Assembly: GCF_900199585.1 (NCBI RefSeq)
Contig: NZ_FZQY01000004.1
Coordinates: 248,001 to 312,000, forward strand
Length of the DNA stretch: 64,000 nt
Source of the DNA: Helicobacter sp. 'house sparrow 1'
GTDB taxonomy: Bacteria > Campylobacterota > Campylobacteria > Campylobacterales > Helicobacteraceae
Direction of reading: 5' to 3'
Shown here: positions 55,079-64,000 of the stretch, in pieces
Layout: every line of letters starts with the position of its first letter
How positions within the stretch are numbered: the first letter of the stretch is position 1
Notes under the pieces: model-generated
What the model saw: the letters and a program-made list of their open reading frames with translations, nothing else
What the model was told of the DNA's origin: nothing
Databases searched by the model: none
Program-made: the position numbers and the translations under genes

Positions 55079-57469
55079 CTAATCTCTCACCAAAGTATGT
55101 TCTAAAACTTCCTTAATATCGCTTACACTAACAATTTCTAGATCTTCTTGAACTTCAGTTGGTATATCCTCAAGATCCCTTTCATAATTTTTTTGGGGAA
55201 TTAGTACTTTTTGCATCCCCGCTTTATGAGCAGCAATTAATTTTTCTTTTAATCCACCAATAGGTAAAACATTTCCTGTAAGTGTAAGTTCACCAGTCAT
55301 TGCAACTTTTGAACAAATTTTTGTATTGGTTAAAATTGAGGCAATGACACTAGCCATTGCAATACCTGCACTTGGCCCATCCTTTGGAGTAGCTCCCTCT
55401 GGAACATGAAGATGAATATCATAAAGATTATAAATCTGTTCTTGATTTTTTTCTTTCTTTTTCTCTTTTTTGGTATTGAAAAATTTCTCATCAATTAAAA
55501 CCTTGATAACAGAAAAAGCAATATGCGCAGATTCTTTCATTACTTCGCCTAAACTTCCTGTAAGTTTTAATCCACCTTTACCCTTGATTTTAATTGCTTC
55601 AATTTTTAATACATCTCCACCCACACTTGTCCAAGCAAGTCCATTAACAACACCAACTTTATTTTCACTATCACTTTTTTCAATTTCAAATACAATTTTA
55701 TCAAGGTAATTAGATAGGTTATTTGGAGAGATGAAAACTTTTTTAACTTCGCCTTTTAGTATTTCTTTTGCAGATTTTCTTGCAAGAGTTGCTATTTGCC
55801 TACGCAGATTTCTTACCCCAGCTTCTCTAGTATATTTTTCTATCATTAATGTGATAACTTCATCACTAATTTGTACCTCATTAGTCTTTAATCCATGTTT
55901 TTTGAGTTCTTGAGGAATTAAATATTTTTTTGCAATCTGCTCCTTTTCTTGAGGAGTGTAACTTGAAACTTCAATGAATTCCATTCTATCTCTAAGGGGT
56001 GCTGGAATATTTGAAATATCATTTGCTGTTGCAATGAAAACAACTTGGGAGAGATCAATATTAAAATTTGCATAATAATCCCTAAAGTTTGTATTTTGTT
56101 CAGGGTCTAGAATTTCAAGCAGAGCGCTTGTAGGATCGCCTCGCATACTACGCCCAACTTTATCAATTTCATCAAGCACTACTACAGGATTCATTTCCTT
56201 TGCCTCAATCAATCCTTGAACAATTCTTCCAGGCATGGCTCCCAAATAAGTGCGTCTATGTCCTCTAAGTTCATTAACATCTTCTAGTCCCCCCAAGGCA
56301 ATTCTTACAAGAGGTCTTCCAATAGCCTTAGCAATGGAGTTTGCAAGACTTGTTTTACCTACACCTGGAGGTCCAAAAAAGCAAAGGATAGTGCCAATAT
56401 TTTTATTTTCTTTTTGTTCTCTTTTGGCTAAGAGTTCTTTAACCGCAAAGAATTCCACGATTCTCTCTTTTGGCTTGAGAAGAGAAAAATGATCTTGATT
56501 GAGTTGTTTTTCTACATTAGCAATGACTAATTTCTTCTTTGCAAATTTACCAAAGGGAATCTCAAGCATCCATTCAATATAGCTTTGTATTACATTGGCC
56601 TCAGAACTTTCCTGATGCATCTTGCTAAGTCGATCAATTTGTTTTTTAATCTCCTTGTAGCAATCTTCATAAACAAAGGCTTTGATGGATTCTAACTTTT
56701 TCTTGTAATTTTCAATTTCCTCATCTCTTTGTTTATCTAATCCCAGTTCTTTTTGAATCTGCTTAAGCTGTTCTCGTAAAAAATACTCTTTATTGGTTTG
56801 CTCCATCTTTGTATGGACCTTGTTTTTTATTTCTTTTTGTAGTTTTTGAGTTTGTGTTTCTTCAATCACAAAATCTATTAACATCAAGAGTCTTTTTTCT
56901 GTGTCATCACTTGCAAAAAGAAGATAAGACTGATCTTTTTTGAGTCTTAGGACAGATGCAATTAGATCCACAATGCGATTGGGCTCTTCATTTTCATCAA
57001 TGGTTTTGAGGATATCTGGAGGAAAAAACTGACTGATATTTGCAAGATGACGTACTTTTTCTCTTAATACCGCCATGATTGCAGAAATTTTTTCTTGATC
57101 AAAATCTTTATAAATAATTACATCCACAGTTCCTTCTAAGGGATCTTTATTTTCTAAAGAAAGTATTCTTCCTTTTGCAATCCCTTGGAATAGTATTTTT
57201 ACTTTTCCATCAGGAAGATTTACTTTTCTCATAATGCTTCCAATTACACCTACATCATAAAACCCATGAATATCTTTATTGGGTTGCTTGTTGTTCTTTG
57301 CACAACCTACAAAAATCAACTCCTTGTTTTCAATAGCTTTGTTTATGGCCTTAATATTTGCGCTATCACTGATAAAAATAGGTGCAATCATAAAAGGATA
57401 CATAAATCCTTCTTCTTCTATGATAATAGGAATGGTTGCTGGAAAATTTTTTTGATTAACAAGTTGCAT
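55079..57469 (-). CDS. lon: ATP-dependent protease Lon
   Basis: 796 aa from the ATG at 57469, chosen because TAGGAG precedes it at good spacing and it gives MQLVNQKNFPATIPIIIEEE. The N-terminal substrate domain is followed by the AAA module, with Walker A GPPGVGKTSLANSIA near residue 363, Walker B VVLDEIDKVG, and the peptidase with catalytic Ser in PKDGPSAGIAMA near 695 and Lys in VLPIGGLKEKLIAA near 735. Misfolded-protein turnover in the cytoplasm. It overlaps no neighbour but lies 8 bases from bamD. Confidence 0.97.
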   Translation of the reverse strand: MQLVNQKNFPATIPIIIEEEGFMYPFMIAPIFISDSANIKAINKAIENKELIFVGCAKNNKQPNKDIHGFYDVGVIGSIMRKVNLPDGKVKILFQGIAKGRILSLENKDPLEGTVDVIIYKDFDQEKISAIMAVLREKVRHLANISQFFPPDILKTIDENEEPNRIVDLIASVLRLKKDQSYLLFASDDTEKRLLMLIDFVIEETQTQKLQKEIKNKVHTKMEQTNKEYFLREQLKQIQKELGLDKQRDEEIENYKKKLESIKAFVYEDCYKEIKKQIDRLSKMHQESSEANVIQSYIEWMLEIPFGKFAKKKLVIANVEKQLNQDHFSLLKPKERIVEFFAVKELLAKREQKENKNIGTILCFFGPPGVGKTSLANSIAKAIGRPLVRIALGGLEDVNELRGHRRTYLGAMPGRIVQGLIEAKEMNPVVVLDEIDKVGRSMRGDPTSALLEILDPEQNTNFRDYYANFNIDLSQVVFIATANDISNIPAPLRDRMEFIEVSSYTPQEKEQIAKKYLIPQELKKHGLKTNEVQISDEVITLMIEKYTREAGVRNLRRQIATLARKSAKEILKGEVKKVFISPNNLSNYLDKIVFEIEKSDSENKVGVVNGLAWTSVGGDVLKIEAIKIKGKGGLKLTGSLGEVMKESAHIAFSVIKVLIDEKFFNTKKEKKKEKNQEQIYNLYDIHLHVPEGATPKDGPSAGIAMASVIASILTNTKICSKVAMTGELTLTGNVLPIGGLKEKLIAAHKAGMQKVLIPQKNYERDLEDIPTEVQEDLEIVSVSDIKEVLEHTLVRD

Positions 57470-57477
57470 TTTTACTC

Positions 57478-58125
57478 CTACCAATTAAAGATTTTTACAT
57501 ACCAAGGGACATGAGATGGAGTTGGTTTTGCCTCTGTTTCTAGCGTGGAATCAACACGATTGAGATAAAGCTCTTTAGCATCTTGTTTCTTTTGCTTAGA
57601 ATACACATTTGCTATTGCTTTATTAAGTTCATTTTGTCCAAGAATAAGTCTCATTTGGATTGTTTTTGCCAACTCATAGTAGCGACTTTTTGGGAATTTA
57701 ATAAGAAAATCTTCGGTTTCTGATATCGAGTTTTCTAAAAATTCTTGGTCCTTGCTGTAATTTATAAAGGCAAGATAGTGTGTTTTAACCTTTAAAAAAG
57801 CGATATAGTCCAATATATCCTGTGTTCCATATCTCTTTAGATATTCATCAAAGTAATAATCTGCTAATATAAATTCTTTTGCATAAATATGGGCTTGACC
57901 AAGTATAAGCATTGCATCAGGAAGTAGGGGAGAATTAATATGCTCACTTTGCAAAGAAGAGAAAAAATTATCTGCATTTTCTAAACTTCCTACCTTTATC
58001 TCTTTCAATATCTCTTGATACCAGTAAGAGGCAGGCTTATTAAATTCACCCTTGTCTTTGGAGGAACAGCCAAAAAAGAGCATAAAGGTAACAAAAAAAG
58101 TGCTATAAAACAAAGCGATTTTCAA
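57478..58125 (-). CDS. bamD: Outer-membrane assembly lipoprotein BamD
   Basis: TPR lipoprotein of the Bam complex, which folds outer-membrane barrels, also called ComL. The TTG at 58125 is chosen over ATG at 58155: GGAG lies just before it, and the chain then starts as a perfect signal peptide MKIALFYSTFFVTFMLFFGC with lipidated Cys20. TPR pattern: FNKPASYWYQEILKEIKVGSLENADNFFSSLQSEHINSPLLPDAMLILGQAHIYAKEFILADYYFDEYLKRYG. About 215 aa. It pairs with lon as in H. pylori and C. jejuni. Confidence 0.9.
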   Translation of the reverse strand: MKIALFYSTFFVTFMLFFGCSSKDKGEFNKPASYWYQEILKEIKVGSLENADNFFSSLQSEHINSPLLPDAMLILGQAHIYAKEFILADYYFDEYLKRYGTQDILDYIAFLKVKTHYLAFINYSKDQEFLENSISETEDFLIKFPKSRYYELAKTIQMRLILGQNELNKAIANVYSKQKKQDAKELYLNRVDSTLETEAKPTPSHVPWYVKIFNW

Positions 58126-58163
58126 GGAAACTCCAATCTTTATTAGGTATCTCATAGGTGGTA

Positions 58164-58169
58164 ATTATA
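58164..58169 (-). promoter_or_regulatory. Putative -10 element of bamD-lon
   Basis: TATAAT on the - strand ~39 bases before the chosen bamD TTG. It falls between bamD and the divergent fliW promoter. Confidence 0.45.
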
Positions 58170-58300
58170 TTATGAAAAAGTTAAGGAAAATACGCAAAAC
58201 TTTGTTTTTTGGTGTTGATTTTTAAATAAGAAATTCGATAGAATAGCATTCATTCACAGGAATTATGACACTGAGAGCAATGTATTTTAGGGGTTAAAAT

Positions 58301-58723
58301 ATGATTTTTGAAGTTAAGTCTCCGATCTTAGGATTTGAAAGAGTCAAAAAAATGAGACTAGAAAAGATAGATGAAGTATTTGTCAGATTGAGTAATGCGG
58401 AGGATAATTCTCCAGTTTTTACATTAATCAACCCTTTTGTTTTAAGGGAGTATGAGTTTGATGTCCCTGCTGCAGTAAGATTGCTTTTGGATCTAGAGAA
58501 TGCTAAGAATGTCTTTATTGCAAATATCATGGTGATTCAATCTCCTATCCAAGAATCTACTGTCAATTTTCTAGCACCTGTTGTATTTAATTTTGATAAT
58601 CAGACTATGGCACAAGTTGTTCTTGATAGCTTGAAGTATCCGCAGTATCAGCTTGCAGAGCCCGTGTCTGCTTACTATAAAGATGAGAGTGTGGTGGGTA
58701 GTATAAAGAAAATAAGTGAATAA
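58301..58723 (+). CDS. fliW: Flagellar assembly factor FliW
   Basis: 140 aa. FliW binds flagellin and antagonises CsrA to couple flagellin translation to export. The family pattern is present: [53 protein letters not shown] and [22 protein letters not shown]. It precedes proC and follows the divergent bamD-lon pair, as in Campylobacter and, in part, H. pylori. A TAGAAT -10-like box is at 58239-58244. Confidence 0.92.
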   Translation: MIFEVKSPILGFERVKKMRLEKIDEVFVRLSNAEDNSPVFTLINPFVLREYEFDVPAAVRLLLDLENAKNVFIANIMVIQSPIQESTVNFLAPVVFNFDNQTMAQVVLDSLKYPQYQLAEPVSAYYKDESVVGSIKKISE

Positions 58724-59504
58724 AGAAGACATTTTATTTGTTGGCTATGGGAATATGACCTTAGCCATACTAAGAGGAATTATATCCTCTAGATTGTTTG
58801 AAACTTATAATCTATTTGTTTGTGGTCGTAATTCTAAAAAAGCTTCTAGTTTTTTAAAAAATAATGGATTGAATGATATTGTTCAAGTTAGCCTAATTGA
58901 TAATCATCAGGTTTTGGTAAAAGATAAGACTGTATTTTTGTGCATTAAACCTGATGGTTTGCAGAATTTTAAATTTATTGGCCGTGCAAAAAATGTAATT
59001 AGTGTGATGGCTGGTGTGCAGGTTTCTATCATTAAAAAACATTTGGATTCTATGGGATATGTAAGGGTGATGCCAAATGTAGCTGCAAAATATCAAAAGT
59101 CTTCTAGTGCCATCTTTATTGATAACGCAAACTTAGATGAAATAAAAAGATTGGTTCTTAGTTTTGGAAATTTTGTACAAGTTGATAAAGAGGCGTTAAT
59201 TGATTCTGCTATCGCTACTAGTGGGAGTGCTCCTGCTTTTGTAGCATTGATGGCACAGGCTCTTATTGATGCGGGTGTTAGAGAGGGATTTAATCGGCTA
59301 CAAAGCCAAGAACTTGTGAGAGGTATGTTTGAGGGTTTTTCTTTATTACTTAGGGAAAAAACTCCCCAAGAAATTATTGATGAGATAGCAAGCCCTGGAG
59401 GCACAACAATAGAAGGAATTAGCACCTTGGAGAAGCACGCATTCAAGGGTATTGTAATGGAAGCCACAAATCAAGCAGTTTTAAAAGCAAGGAAGAAATC
59501 CTAG
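58716..59504 (+). CDS. proC: Pyrroline-5-carboxylate reductase
   Basis: Last step of proline synthesis. GTG start overlapping the fliW end by 8 bases. N-terminal NAD(P) motif [26 protein letters not shown], then [16 protein letters not shown] near residue 118 and the C-terminal ProC signature [19 protein letters not shown] near 227. The C-terminal region [22 protein letters not shown] is typical. 262 aa, standard. Convergent with the PDC-domain gene with no gap. Confidence 0.95.
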   Translation: MNKEDILFVGYGNMTLAILRGIISSRLFETYNLFVCGRNSKKASSFLKNNGLNDIVQVSLIDNHQVLVKDKTVFLCIKPDGLQNFKFIGRAKNVISVMAGVQVSIIKKHLDSMGYVRVMPNVAAKYQKSSSAIFIDNANLDEIKRLVLSFGNFVQVDKEALIDSAIATSGSAPAFVALMAQALIDAGVREGFNRLQSQELVRGMFEGFSLLLREKTPQEIIDEIASPGGTTIEGISTLEKHAFKGIVMEATNQAVLKARKKS

Positions 59505-60386
59505 CTACTCGCTTTTTTGATGAGCAAGTTTTACATATATTGATAACCCAATTACTAGTAAAGATACTCCACCAATTAAAGAAACAGCATATAAAATTTT
59601 ATCAGGTTCACTGATTGCAAATTTAAATACAAGCATTAAGGATTCTATTGCTAAAGCAATAATGATGGAACCTAAAAATCTCACCATCGTTTCTTGTAAT
59701 GTTTGGGAATTATTTTCTGTATTTTTTCCTAGTACTTCACTTTCAAATATTGCTTTGACTAAGTCAAAAATTGCCAAGGCAAGAGTTAATTGAATAATGG
59801 CTTTGAAAATTTCATCAATATCAAAATTTTTAAAATGTCCTAATGCAATGTAAAAACTAAAAGCTCCTTTGCAGAATAAAAGCAAGCAAACAAGTGTGAG
59901 ACAAAGAGATAGGAGTCCATAAATACTCATACTTATTCTTGCGCATACATCAGAAAATTTTGATGGTGCAGAGATGTTGATTGCAGTTTTAAGGGCTAGA
60001 TCAATGCAAACCACATAAATAAGTTCATGATTTTGATTATAAACAGGATAAGAAGCAGTCACAACTAGCTTGCCATTATCGCTACAAGGATAAGGGTTGG
60101 TGATAATGCACTTTCTTTCACGCACCGCTTCATAATAAAATGCTCTATCAGAGAAATTTTCTGTACAAGTAATCCCATTTAATCCTACTTCATTGCCCAT
60201 TGCATCAAGAATATAGATTGCATCAAATGCTTCAATTTCATCTTTGATTTTTTCAATCCCATTTAAGACGCTTTTAAGACTAGTGCTAGGTATGTAATTT
60301 TGAATGTTTTGTGTAAAGAGATAGCACATATAAGCACGAAGTTCGTAGCGAACTTTTCTATAGATTAATATGTCTTTTGATAGCAT
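59505..60386 (-). CDS. PDC/Cache-like sensor domain followed by four membrane helices
   Basis: 293 aa. Residues ~45-135 show a Cache/PDC pattern: DAIYILDAMGNEVGLNG, ...FSDRAFYYEAVRERK..., PYPCSDNGKLVVTASYPVYNQNHELIYVVCIDLAL. Four hydrophobic segments follow (e.g. MSIYGLLSLCLTLVCLLLFCKGAFS). There is no membrane helix before the PDC domain, which is unusual since PDC domains normally sit outside the cell between two helices. The ATG has an AAGGAAATC ribosome binding site, so a longer N-terminus is unlikely. No output domain is seen. Function unknown. Confidence 0.6.
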   Translation of the reverse strand: MLSKDILIYRKVRYELRAYMCYLFTQNIQNYIPSTSLKSVLNGIEKIKDEIEAFDAIYILDAMGNEVGLNGITCTENFSDRAFYYEAVRERKCIITNPYPCSDNGKLVVTASYPVYNQNHELIYVVCIDLALKTAINISAPSKFSDVCARISMSIYGLLSLCLTLVCLLLFCKGAFSFYIALGHFKNFDIDEIFKAIIQLTLALAIFDLVKAIFESEVLGKNTENNSQTLQETMVRFLGSIIIALAIESLMLVFKFAISEPDKILYAVSLIGGVSLLVIGLSIYVKLAHQKSE

Positions 60387-60499
60387 TTAGATTTCCTTAT
60401 TTATATTTCTAAAATTCTTATAAAAAATATTCTACTAAAATTTTTTTAAAGCTTATTGTAATGCTTTTTGTCTTTGTTTCTTAACTCAAGTTTTCTTTA

Positions 60500-60508
60500 T
60501 GGTAAAAT
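60500..60508 (+). promoter_or_regulatory. Putative extended -10 element of mraY-murD
   Basis: TGGTAAAAT (TG, one base, TAAAAT) ends 42 bases before the mraY TTG at 60550. An AAGGAA ribosome binding site lies between. Confidence 0.4.
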
Positions 60509-60549
60509 CACTGTCTTTGTTAAGTAAATCATAGAAGAAAAGGAATTAG

Positions 60550-61617
60550 TTGCTTTATTATCTTTATTCAGAGTTTGGAATCAATGTCTTTCGTTATATT
60601 ACCTTTCGTGCAGGGATTAGCTTCTTTTTAGCTTTTTTCCTCTGTGTATTTTTAATGCCTCATTTTATCCGTTGGGCAAGGAGAAATAAGGCAAGTCAAC
60701 CTATTTCAGAGTTTGTTCCTGCCCATAAAGAAAAGAGCAATACCCCAACAATGGGTGGTTTTATATTTATCTTTAGTGCAGTGATTTCCTCATTAATTAG
60801 CGCACAAATTTTAAATAATTTTGTAGTTTTAGCCTTGATTGTTTTGGTAGGTTTTTGCTTGATTGGTGGTTTTGATGATTATTCAAAAATTAGTGCTAAA
60901 AGTAATAGTGGGATAAGTGCAAGAATGAAGATGTTGCTACTTTTTGTTTTGTCTTTTAGTGTTGCTTTATACCTCAGCTATGTTGTTCAACTGGATTCTG
61001 GGTTATATATTCCATTTATGAAAAAGCCACTATTGCATTTAGGAGATATTCCTTGGGCAACCACATTTTTTTGGATTTTAGTATTTTTAGCCACAACAAA
61101 TGCTGTAAATATTACAGATGGATTAGATGGATTGGCTACTGTTCCAAGTATTTGTGCTCTATTTTCACTCTCAATTTTTGTTTATATTGCGGGGAATTAT
61201 GAACTAGCAAATTATTTATTGTGGCCAAGAGTTGTAGATTCTGGAGAGTTATTTGTTGTATCTGTTGCATTAATAGGTGCCCTTTTTGGCTTTCTGTGGT
61301 ATAACGCGCATCCTGCACAAGTTTTTATGGGAGATAGTGGTAGTTTAGCAGTAGGGGGCTTTATAGCTTATATGGCTATAGTTTCAAATAATGAATTCTT
61401 ATTGCTTTTGATAGGTTCTATTTTTGTGATTGAAACACTTTCTGTAATTTTGCAAATTGGTAGTTATAAAACAAGAAAAAAGAAAATATTTTTAATGGCT
61501 CCCATTCATCATCATTTTGAGAAAAAAGGATGGGCGGAGAATAAAATTATTGTAAGATTTTGGATTATTGCTATTTTAAGCAATATTATTGCACTTTTAA
61601 GCTTAAAGATTAGATGA
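60550..61617 (+). CDS. mraY: Phospho-N-acetylmuramoyl-pentapeptide transferase
   Basis: Transfers phospho-MurNAc-pentapeptide to undecaprenyl phosphate, giving lipid I. 355 aa with about ten membrane helices. Family motifs: [16 protein letters not shown] near residue 57-75, [10 protein letters not shown] near 100, the [10 protein letters not shown] motif near 188, and the C-terminal [12 protein letters not shown] near 318. TTG start behind AAGGAATTAG. It overlaps murD by four bases, the standard order in Helicobacter. Confidence 0.97.
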   Translation: MLYYLYSEFGINVFRYITFRAGISFFLAFFLCVFLMPHFIRWARRNKASQPISEFVPAHKEKSNTPTMGGFIFIFSAVISSLISAQILNNFVVLALIVLVGFCLIGGFDDYSKISAKSNSGISARMKMLLLFVLSFSVALYLSYVVQLDSGLYIPFMKKPLLHLGDIPWATTFFWILVFLATTNAVNITDGLDGLATVPSICALFSLSIFVYIAGNYELANYLLWPRVVDSGELFVVSVALIGALFGFLWYNAHPAQVFMGDSGSLAVGGFIAYMAIVSNNEFLLLLIGSIFVIETLSVILQIGSYKTRKKKIFLMAPIHHHFEKKGWAENKIIVRFWIIAILSNIIALLSLKIR

Positions 61618-62849
61618 AAAGAGTTTCAATAATAGGGTATGGTGTAACCACGGCTCCTTTAGTGGATTTTTTAAATCAGCAGGGAATAGGCTGTGATATT
61701 TTTGATGATAAATTTAATCAATCATCACAGAAAGGTTTGAATAATTTTATACCTACTAAAAACTTTGATACTTTTAGATCAAATTTAGAGATTACTAGCC
61801 CAGGCATACCTCCATATCATACTCTGATCCAAAATTCTAAGAACTTGGTGAGTGAATATGATTTTTTCGATAGTTTAGTATCATATGACCCAATAAGTAT
61901 ATGGATAAGTGGAACAAATGGAAAGACTACAACTACCCAGATGTTAGAGTTTTTATTACAAGAAAAAGGGGCTATGAGTGGCGGTAATATAGGCTATCCG
62001 CTAACTAATTTGTATTTGCAAAAACCTCCTATTTGGATTTTAGAAACTAGTTCCTTTATGCTGCACTATACAAAAAAAGCATTTCCAAAGCTTTATATTT
62101 TATTACCAGTTAGAGAGGATCATATTAGTTGGCATCAAGGATTTGATGGATATTTAGATGCAAAATTAAGTCCTCTTTTAAGAATGCAAGAAGATGGCAT
62201 TGCTTTAATTCCTGAAGAACTAAAAGAGCATCCTAATTGTAAAAAAACACAAACAAAAATAGTTTTTTATCGCTCAAGTGCGCAGATAGCAGATCTTTTT
62301 GGGTTCAATCTTAAGGAAAGTGTTTTTAAAGAACCTTTTTTATTAGATAGTCTTTTGGCTTTAGGAGGGGTAAAGCTTCTTTTTGGAGAAGTAAAGCTTA
62401 CAGCACTAAATAATTTTCAAATAGGACGGCATAGAATTGAAGAGTTTTTTGATTCTAAAAAAAGACTTTGGGTGAATGATAGCAAGGGAACAAATGTTGA
62501 TGCAACTTGTGAAGCAATTAAAAGATATCAGGATAAAAAAATTTTATTAATTTTAGGGGGTGATGATAAGGGTGCTGATCAAAGACCTGTTTTTGAGCTT
62601 ATCAAGCATTTGGATATCAAACTCTTTTTAATTGGTAGTAATGCAAAAAGACTTGAGAAACTTGCTTTAGAATATAATATAGGGTTTGAAAATTGCTTCT
62701 ATCTGCAAGATGCAGTTTTAAAAATCAAAAGAGAACGGGAAGAAAATGATGTAGTATTACTTAGTCCAGCTGCTGCTAGTTTGGATCAATTTGATTCTTA
62801 TAAGCACAGAGGGGAAGTTTTTAAACAATTAGCCTTACAGAGGGATTGA
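61614..62849 (+). CDS. murD: UDP-N-acetylmuramoyl-L-alanine--D-glutamate ligase
   Basis: Adds D-Glu to UDP-MurNAc-L-Ala. Mur ligase ATP motif [11 protein letters not shown] near residue 100, [11 protein letters not shown] near 144, the [14 protein letters not shown] motif near 290, and [12 protein letters not shown] near 318. 411 aa is somewhat shorter than E. coli MurD, as in other Helicobacter. The following regulator gene starts inside its stop (TGATG). Confidence 0.95.
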   Translation: MKRVSIIGYGVTTAPLVDFLNQQGIGCDIFDDKFNQSSQKGLNNFIPTKNFDTFRSNLEITSPGIPPYHTLIQNSKNLVSEYDFFDSLVSYDPISIWISGTNGKTTTTQMLEFLLQEKGAMSGGNIGYPLTNLYLQKPPIWILETSSFMLHYTKKAFPKLYILLPVREDHISWHQGFDGYLDAKLSPLLRMQEDGIALIPEELKEHPNCKKTQTKIVFYRSSAQIADLFGFNLKESVFKEPFLLDSLLALGGVKLLFGEVKLTALNNFQIGRHRIEEFFDSKKRLWVNDSKGTNVDATCEAIKRYQDKKILLILGGDDKGADQRPVFELIKHLDIKLFLIGSNAKRLEKLALEYNIGFENCFYLQDAVLKIKREREENDVVLLSPAAASLDQFDSYKHRGEVFKQLALQRD

Positions 62850-63463
62850 TGTATTTTTCAAAGGAAATATTAGATTTTTTTATGACAATTGGTAAGGTGT
62901 ATCTGTATAAAAAGGATAGAATCTTATTCTTTGAAGGACAAAAATCAAAAGATTTATATATTTTATTGAAAGGTCAAATTCGTTTATATAAGACTGATGA
63001 TCAGGGTGGAGTGATTAATATCCATTTTTTAAAAAGCCCTAATTTTGTTGCCGAAATGCCCGTATTTGAGGGAGTTTCGTATCCTGCAAGTGCATGTTTT
63101 GAGAGCGATTCTGAAGTTTTAAAAATAGATTTTAAAAAATTTAAAGATCATCTTTTTGAAAATCAGGATATTTGTATGCTTTTTATTAAGTCTTTAATGG
63201 CAAAAATCAAGTTTTTGGAATCTATGATCAATCAAAATTTTATGATGAATGTAGAGCTTAGATTGGCCCAGTTTTTATTAAACCATCAAGACAAGCTTCT
63301 TTTTATCACGCAAAAAGAAATAGCAAAAAATATCAATACCACCCCAGAGACATTATCTAGAACTCTAAAGAAGATGAAACATCAAAAAATAATTGATACC
63401 CATAAGGGTAAAATAAAGATTTTAAATCCAAAGGCTTTGAGAGGCTTTTATGCGGATAATTAA
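62849..63463 (+). CDS. Crp/Fnr-family transcriptional regulator
   Basis: 205 aa. N-terminal cyclic-nucleotide-binding-type beta-roll (residues ~15-115: ILFFEGQKSKDLYILLKGQIRLYK...FVAEMPVFEGVSYPASA), a dimerisation helix, and a C-terminal winged helix-turn-helix with FITQKEIAKNINTTPETLSRTLKKM near residue 152-175. Only one cysteine is near the N-terminal half of the beta-roll region, so it is not an Fnr-type iron-sulfur sensor. It most resembles regulators like NssR of Campylobacter. The effector is unknown. Confidence 0.87.
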   Translation: MYFSKEILDFFMTIGKVYLYKKDRILFFEGQKSKDLYILLKGQIRLYKTDDQGGVINIHFLKSPNFVAEMPVFEGVSYPASACFESDSEVLKIDFKKFKDHLFENQDICMLFIKSLMAKIKFLESMINQNFMMNVELRLAQFLLNHQDKLLFITQKEIAKNINTTPETLSRTLKKMKHQKIIDTHKGKIKILNPKALRGFYADN

Positions 63464-64000
63464 CTGTGTTTTGTTTTGTTGTTTGTTTTGTTTTGGGCAA
63501 AGAATAGATTACAATAATTTAGATTTAAAATACTATCCTTATATTGTATTTTATGAAGCTTTAGATGATACAGAGGTTGATGCTTTAATCAAAGCTGTGG
63601 ATAGAGGTGAGGAGAAGACAGGGCTATTTTTAGGATTTAATTCTGGTTGGATGAATGTGATTGTTGATAATAACGAGGATGCAAGGTATGGTTTTACATA
63701 TGGAGTGAAATTAGGATATCAATCTTTCTTGCCATCATTTTTTGATAGATTGTCAAAACCCGGTATCTTAGGAGGTAGAATCTATGCTCAATATATAAGT
63801 TCTCTATCAAATAAAACAATATTTGGGAGAGATAGATTCTCTACAATTTTGCTAGGAGGAGATCTTCTTTTGGAATTTCCCATGTTAAGATATCTTGATT
63901 TGGGAGTGATCTTAGGTCTTGGCTTAGGTAGTATGACTTATAATGCTAAAGCAGATTCTGAACTCTCTTTTTTATTGAATACAGGGATAGGGACTTCATT
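63450..64000 (+). CDS. Outer-membrane protein, 5' part, cut by window end
   Basis: ATG at 63450 overlaps the end of the Crp/Fnr gene by 14 bases and has GAGG five bases ahead. A short signal peptide (INCVLFCCLFCFGQ) is followed by a soluble-looking stretch (DALIKAVDRGEEKTG) and beta strands typical of Helicobacter OMPs (LFLGFNSGWMNVIVDN, FTYGVKLGYQS). The 3' end lies beyond the window. Translation overlap makes co-expression with the regulator likely. Confidence 0.75.
   Translation, partial: MRIINCVLFCCLFCFGQRIDYNNLDLKYYPYIVFYEALDDTEVDALIKAVDRGEEKTGLFLGFNSGWMNVIVDNNEDARYGFTYGVKLGYQSFLPSFFDRLSKPGILGGRIYAQYISSLSNKTIFGRDRFSTILLGGDLLLEFPMLRYLDLGVILGLGLGSMTYNAKADSELSFLLNTGIGTS

Noticed and set aside
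57266-57514. 82-codon + strand frame over the lon start
   Set aside because: Antisense to the Lon N-terminal domain; composition follows the complement of lon.
1-64000. CRISPR array, prophage, insertion sequence or rRNA genes
   Set aside because: No regularly spaced repeats, no transposase or phage structural genes and no rRNA signature were recognised.

Overview
The window is a 64 kb piece of the chromosome of an epsilonproteobacterium (Campylobacterota), almost certainly a Helicobacter, probably not H. pylori itself. It is strongly AT-rich and densely packed, many genes overlap by 1-20 bases, and GTG or TTG starts are common. Blocks of gene order match H. pylori from memory: uvrD-flgA-ubiX-coaD-tmk-comF; csd3-nudix-pgbA-glcD; flgP-lipoprotein-coaBC; modABC; aroC-rnc-rnhA; panC/pyrF and carbonic anhydrase-kdsA-ribH-nusB; ccoNOQP; lon-bamD-fliW; mraY-murD. 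These blocks are joined in a different order from H. pylori, and several genes are ones I do not associate with that species: a Crp/Fnr regulator, three pseudopilin-like proteins with a PilT-like ATPase, and an LpoB-like protein fused to a beta-barrel.

Layout. 0-5.2 kb: DNA repair, flagellar and cofactor genes on the + strand. 5.2-10.2 kb: peptidoglycan hydrolase, NUDIX, PgbA-like, glycolate oxidase and MutY. 10.3-18.3 kb: a Gfo/Idh/MocA oxidoreductase, then - strand CoaBC, FlgP and its lipoprotein partner, the ModABC transporter and threonine synthase. 18.5-19.6 kb: DedA and flavodoxin. 19.6-28.5 kb: a long - strand set holding outer-membrane proteins, chorismate synthase, two RNases, envelope-assembly factors, PanC, PyrF and a second DedA. 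28.6-32.7 kb: carbonic anhydrase, KDO synthesis, riboflavin, NusB and an MscS channel. 32.8-33.2 kb: four tRNA genes. 33.2-34.36 kb: a gene-poor, apparently decayed stretch.

34.4-38.1 kb: FeoB, an S1-type RNA-binding protein and a DsbK-like oxidoreductase (- strand). 38.2-45.3 kb: KdsB, the LpoB/barrel fusion, a TonB-dependent receptor behind an excellent Fur box, Gpt, RimO and TilS. 45.35-53.06 kb: one co-directional run with cbb3 oxidase (CcoNOQP), small membrane proteins, FixH-like, three pseudopilin-like proteins, a PilT-like ATPase and a WecA-like transferase. 53.5-60.4 kb: an outer-membrane protein, a DUF302 protein, Lon, BamD, FliW, ProC and an odd PDC-domain membrane protein. 60.5-64 kb: MraY, MurD, a Crp/Fnr regulator and the start of an outer-membrane protein cut by the window end.

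Together the genes describe a microaerobic, flagellated, metal-scavenging bacterium with a large cell-envelope repertoire. No prophage, insertion sequence, CRISPR array or rRNA operon was recognised. The most interesting signals are the pseudopilin/PilT cluster inside the oxidase-led run, the LpoB-barrel fusion, the PDC protein lacking an N-terminal membrane anchor, and a perfect palindrome resembling a ModE operator at modA.
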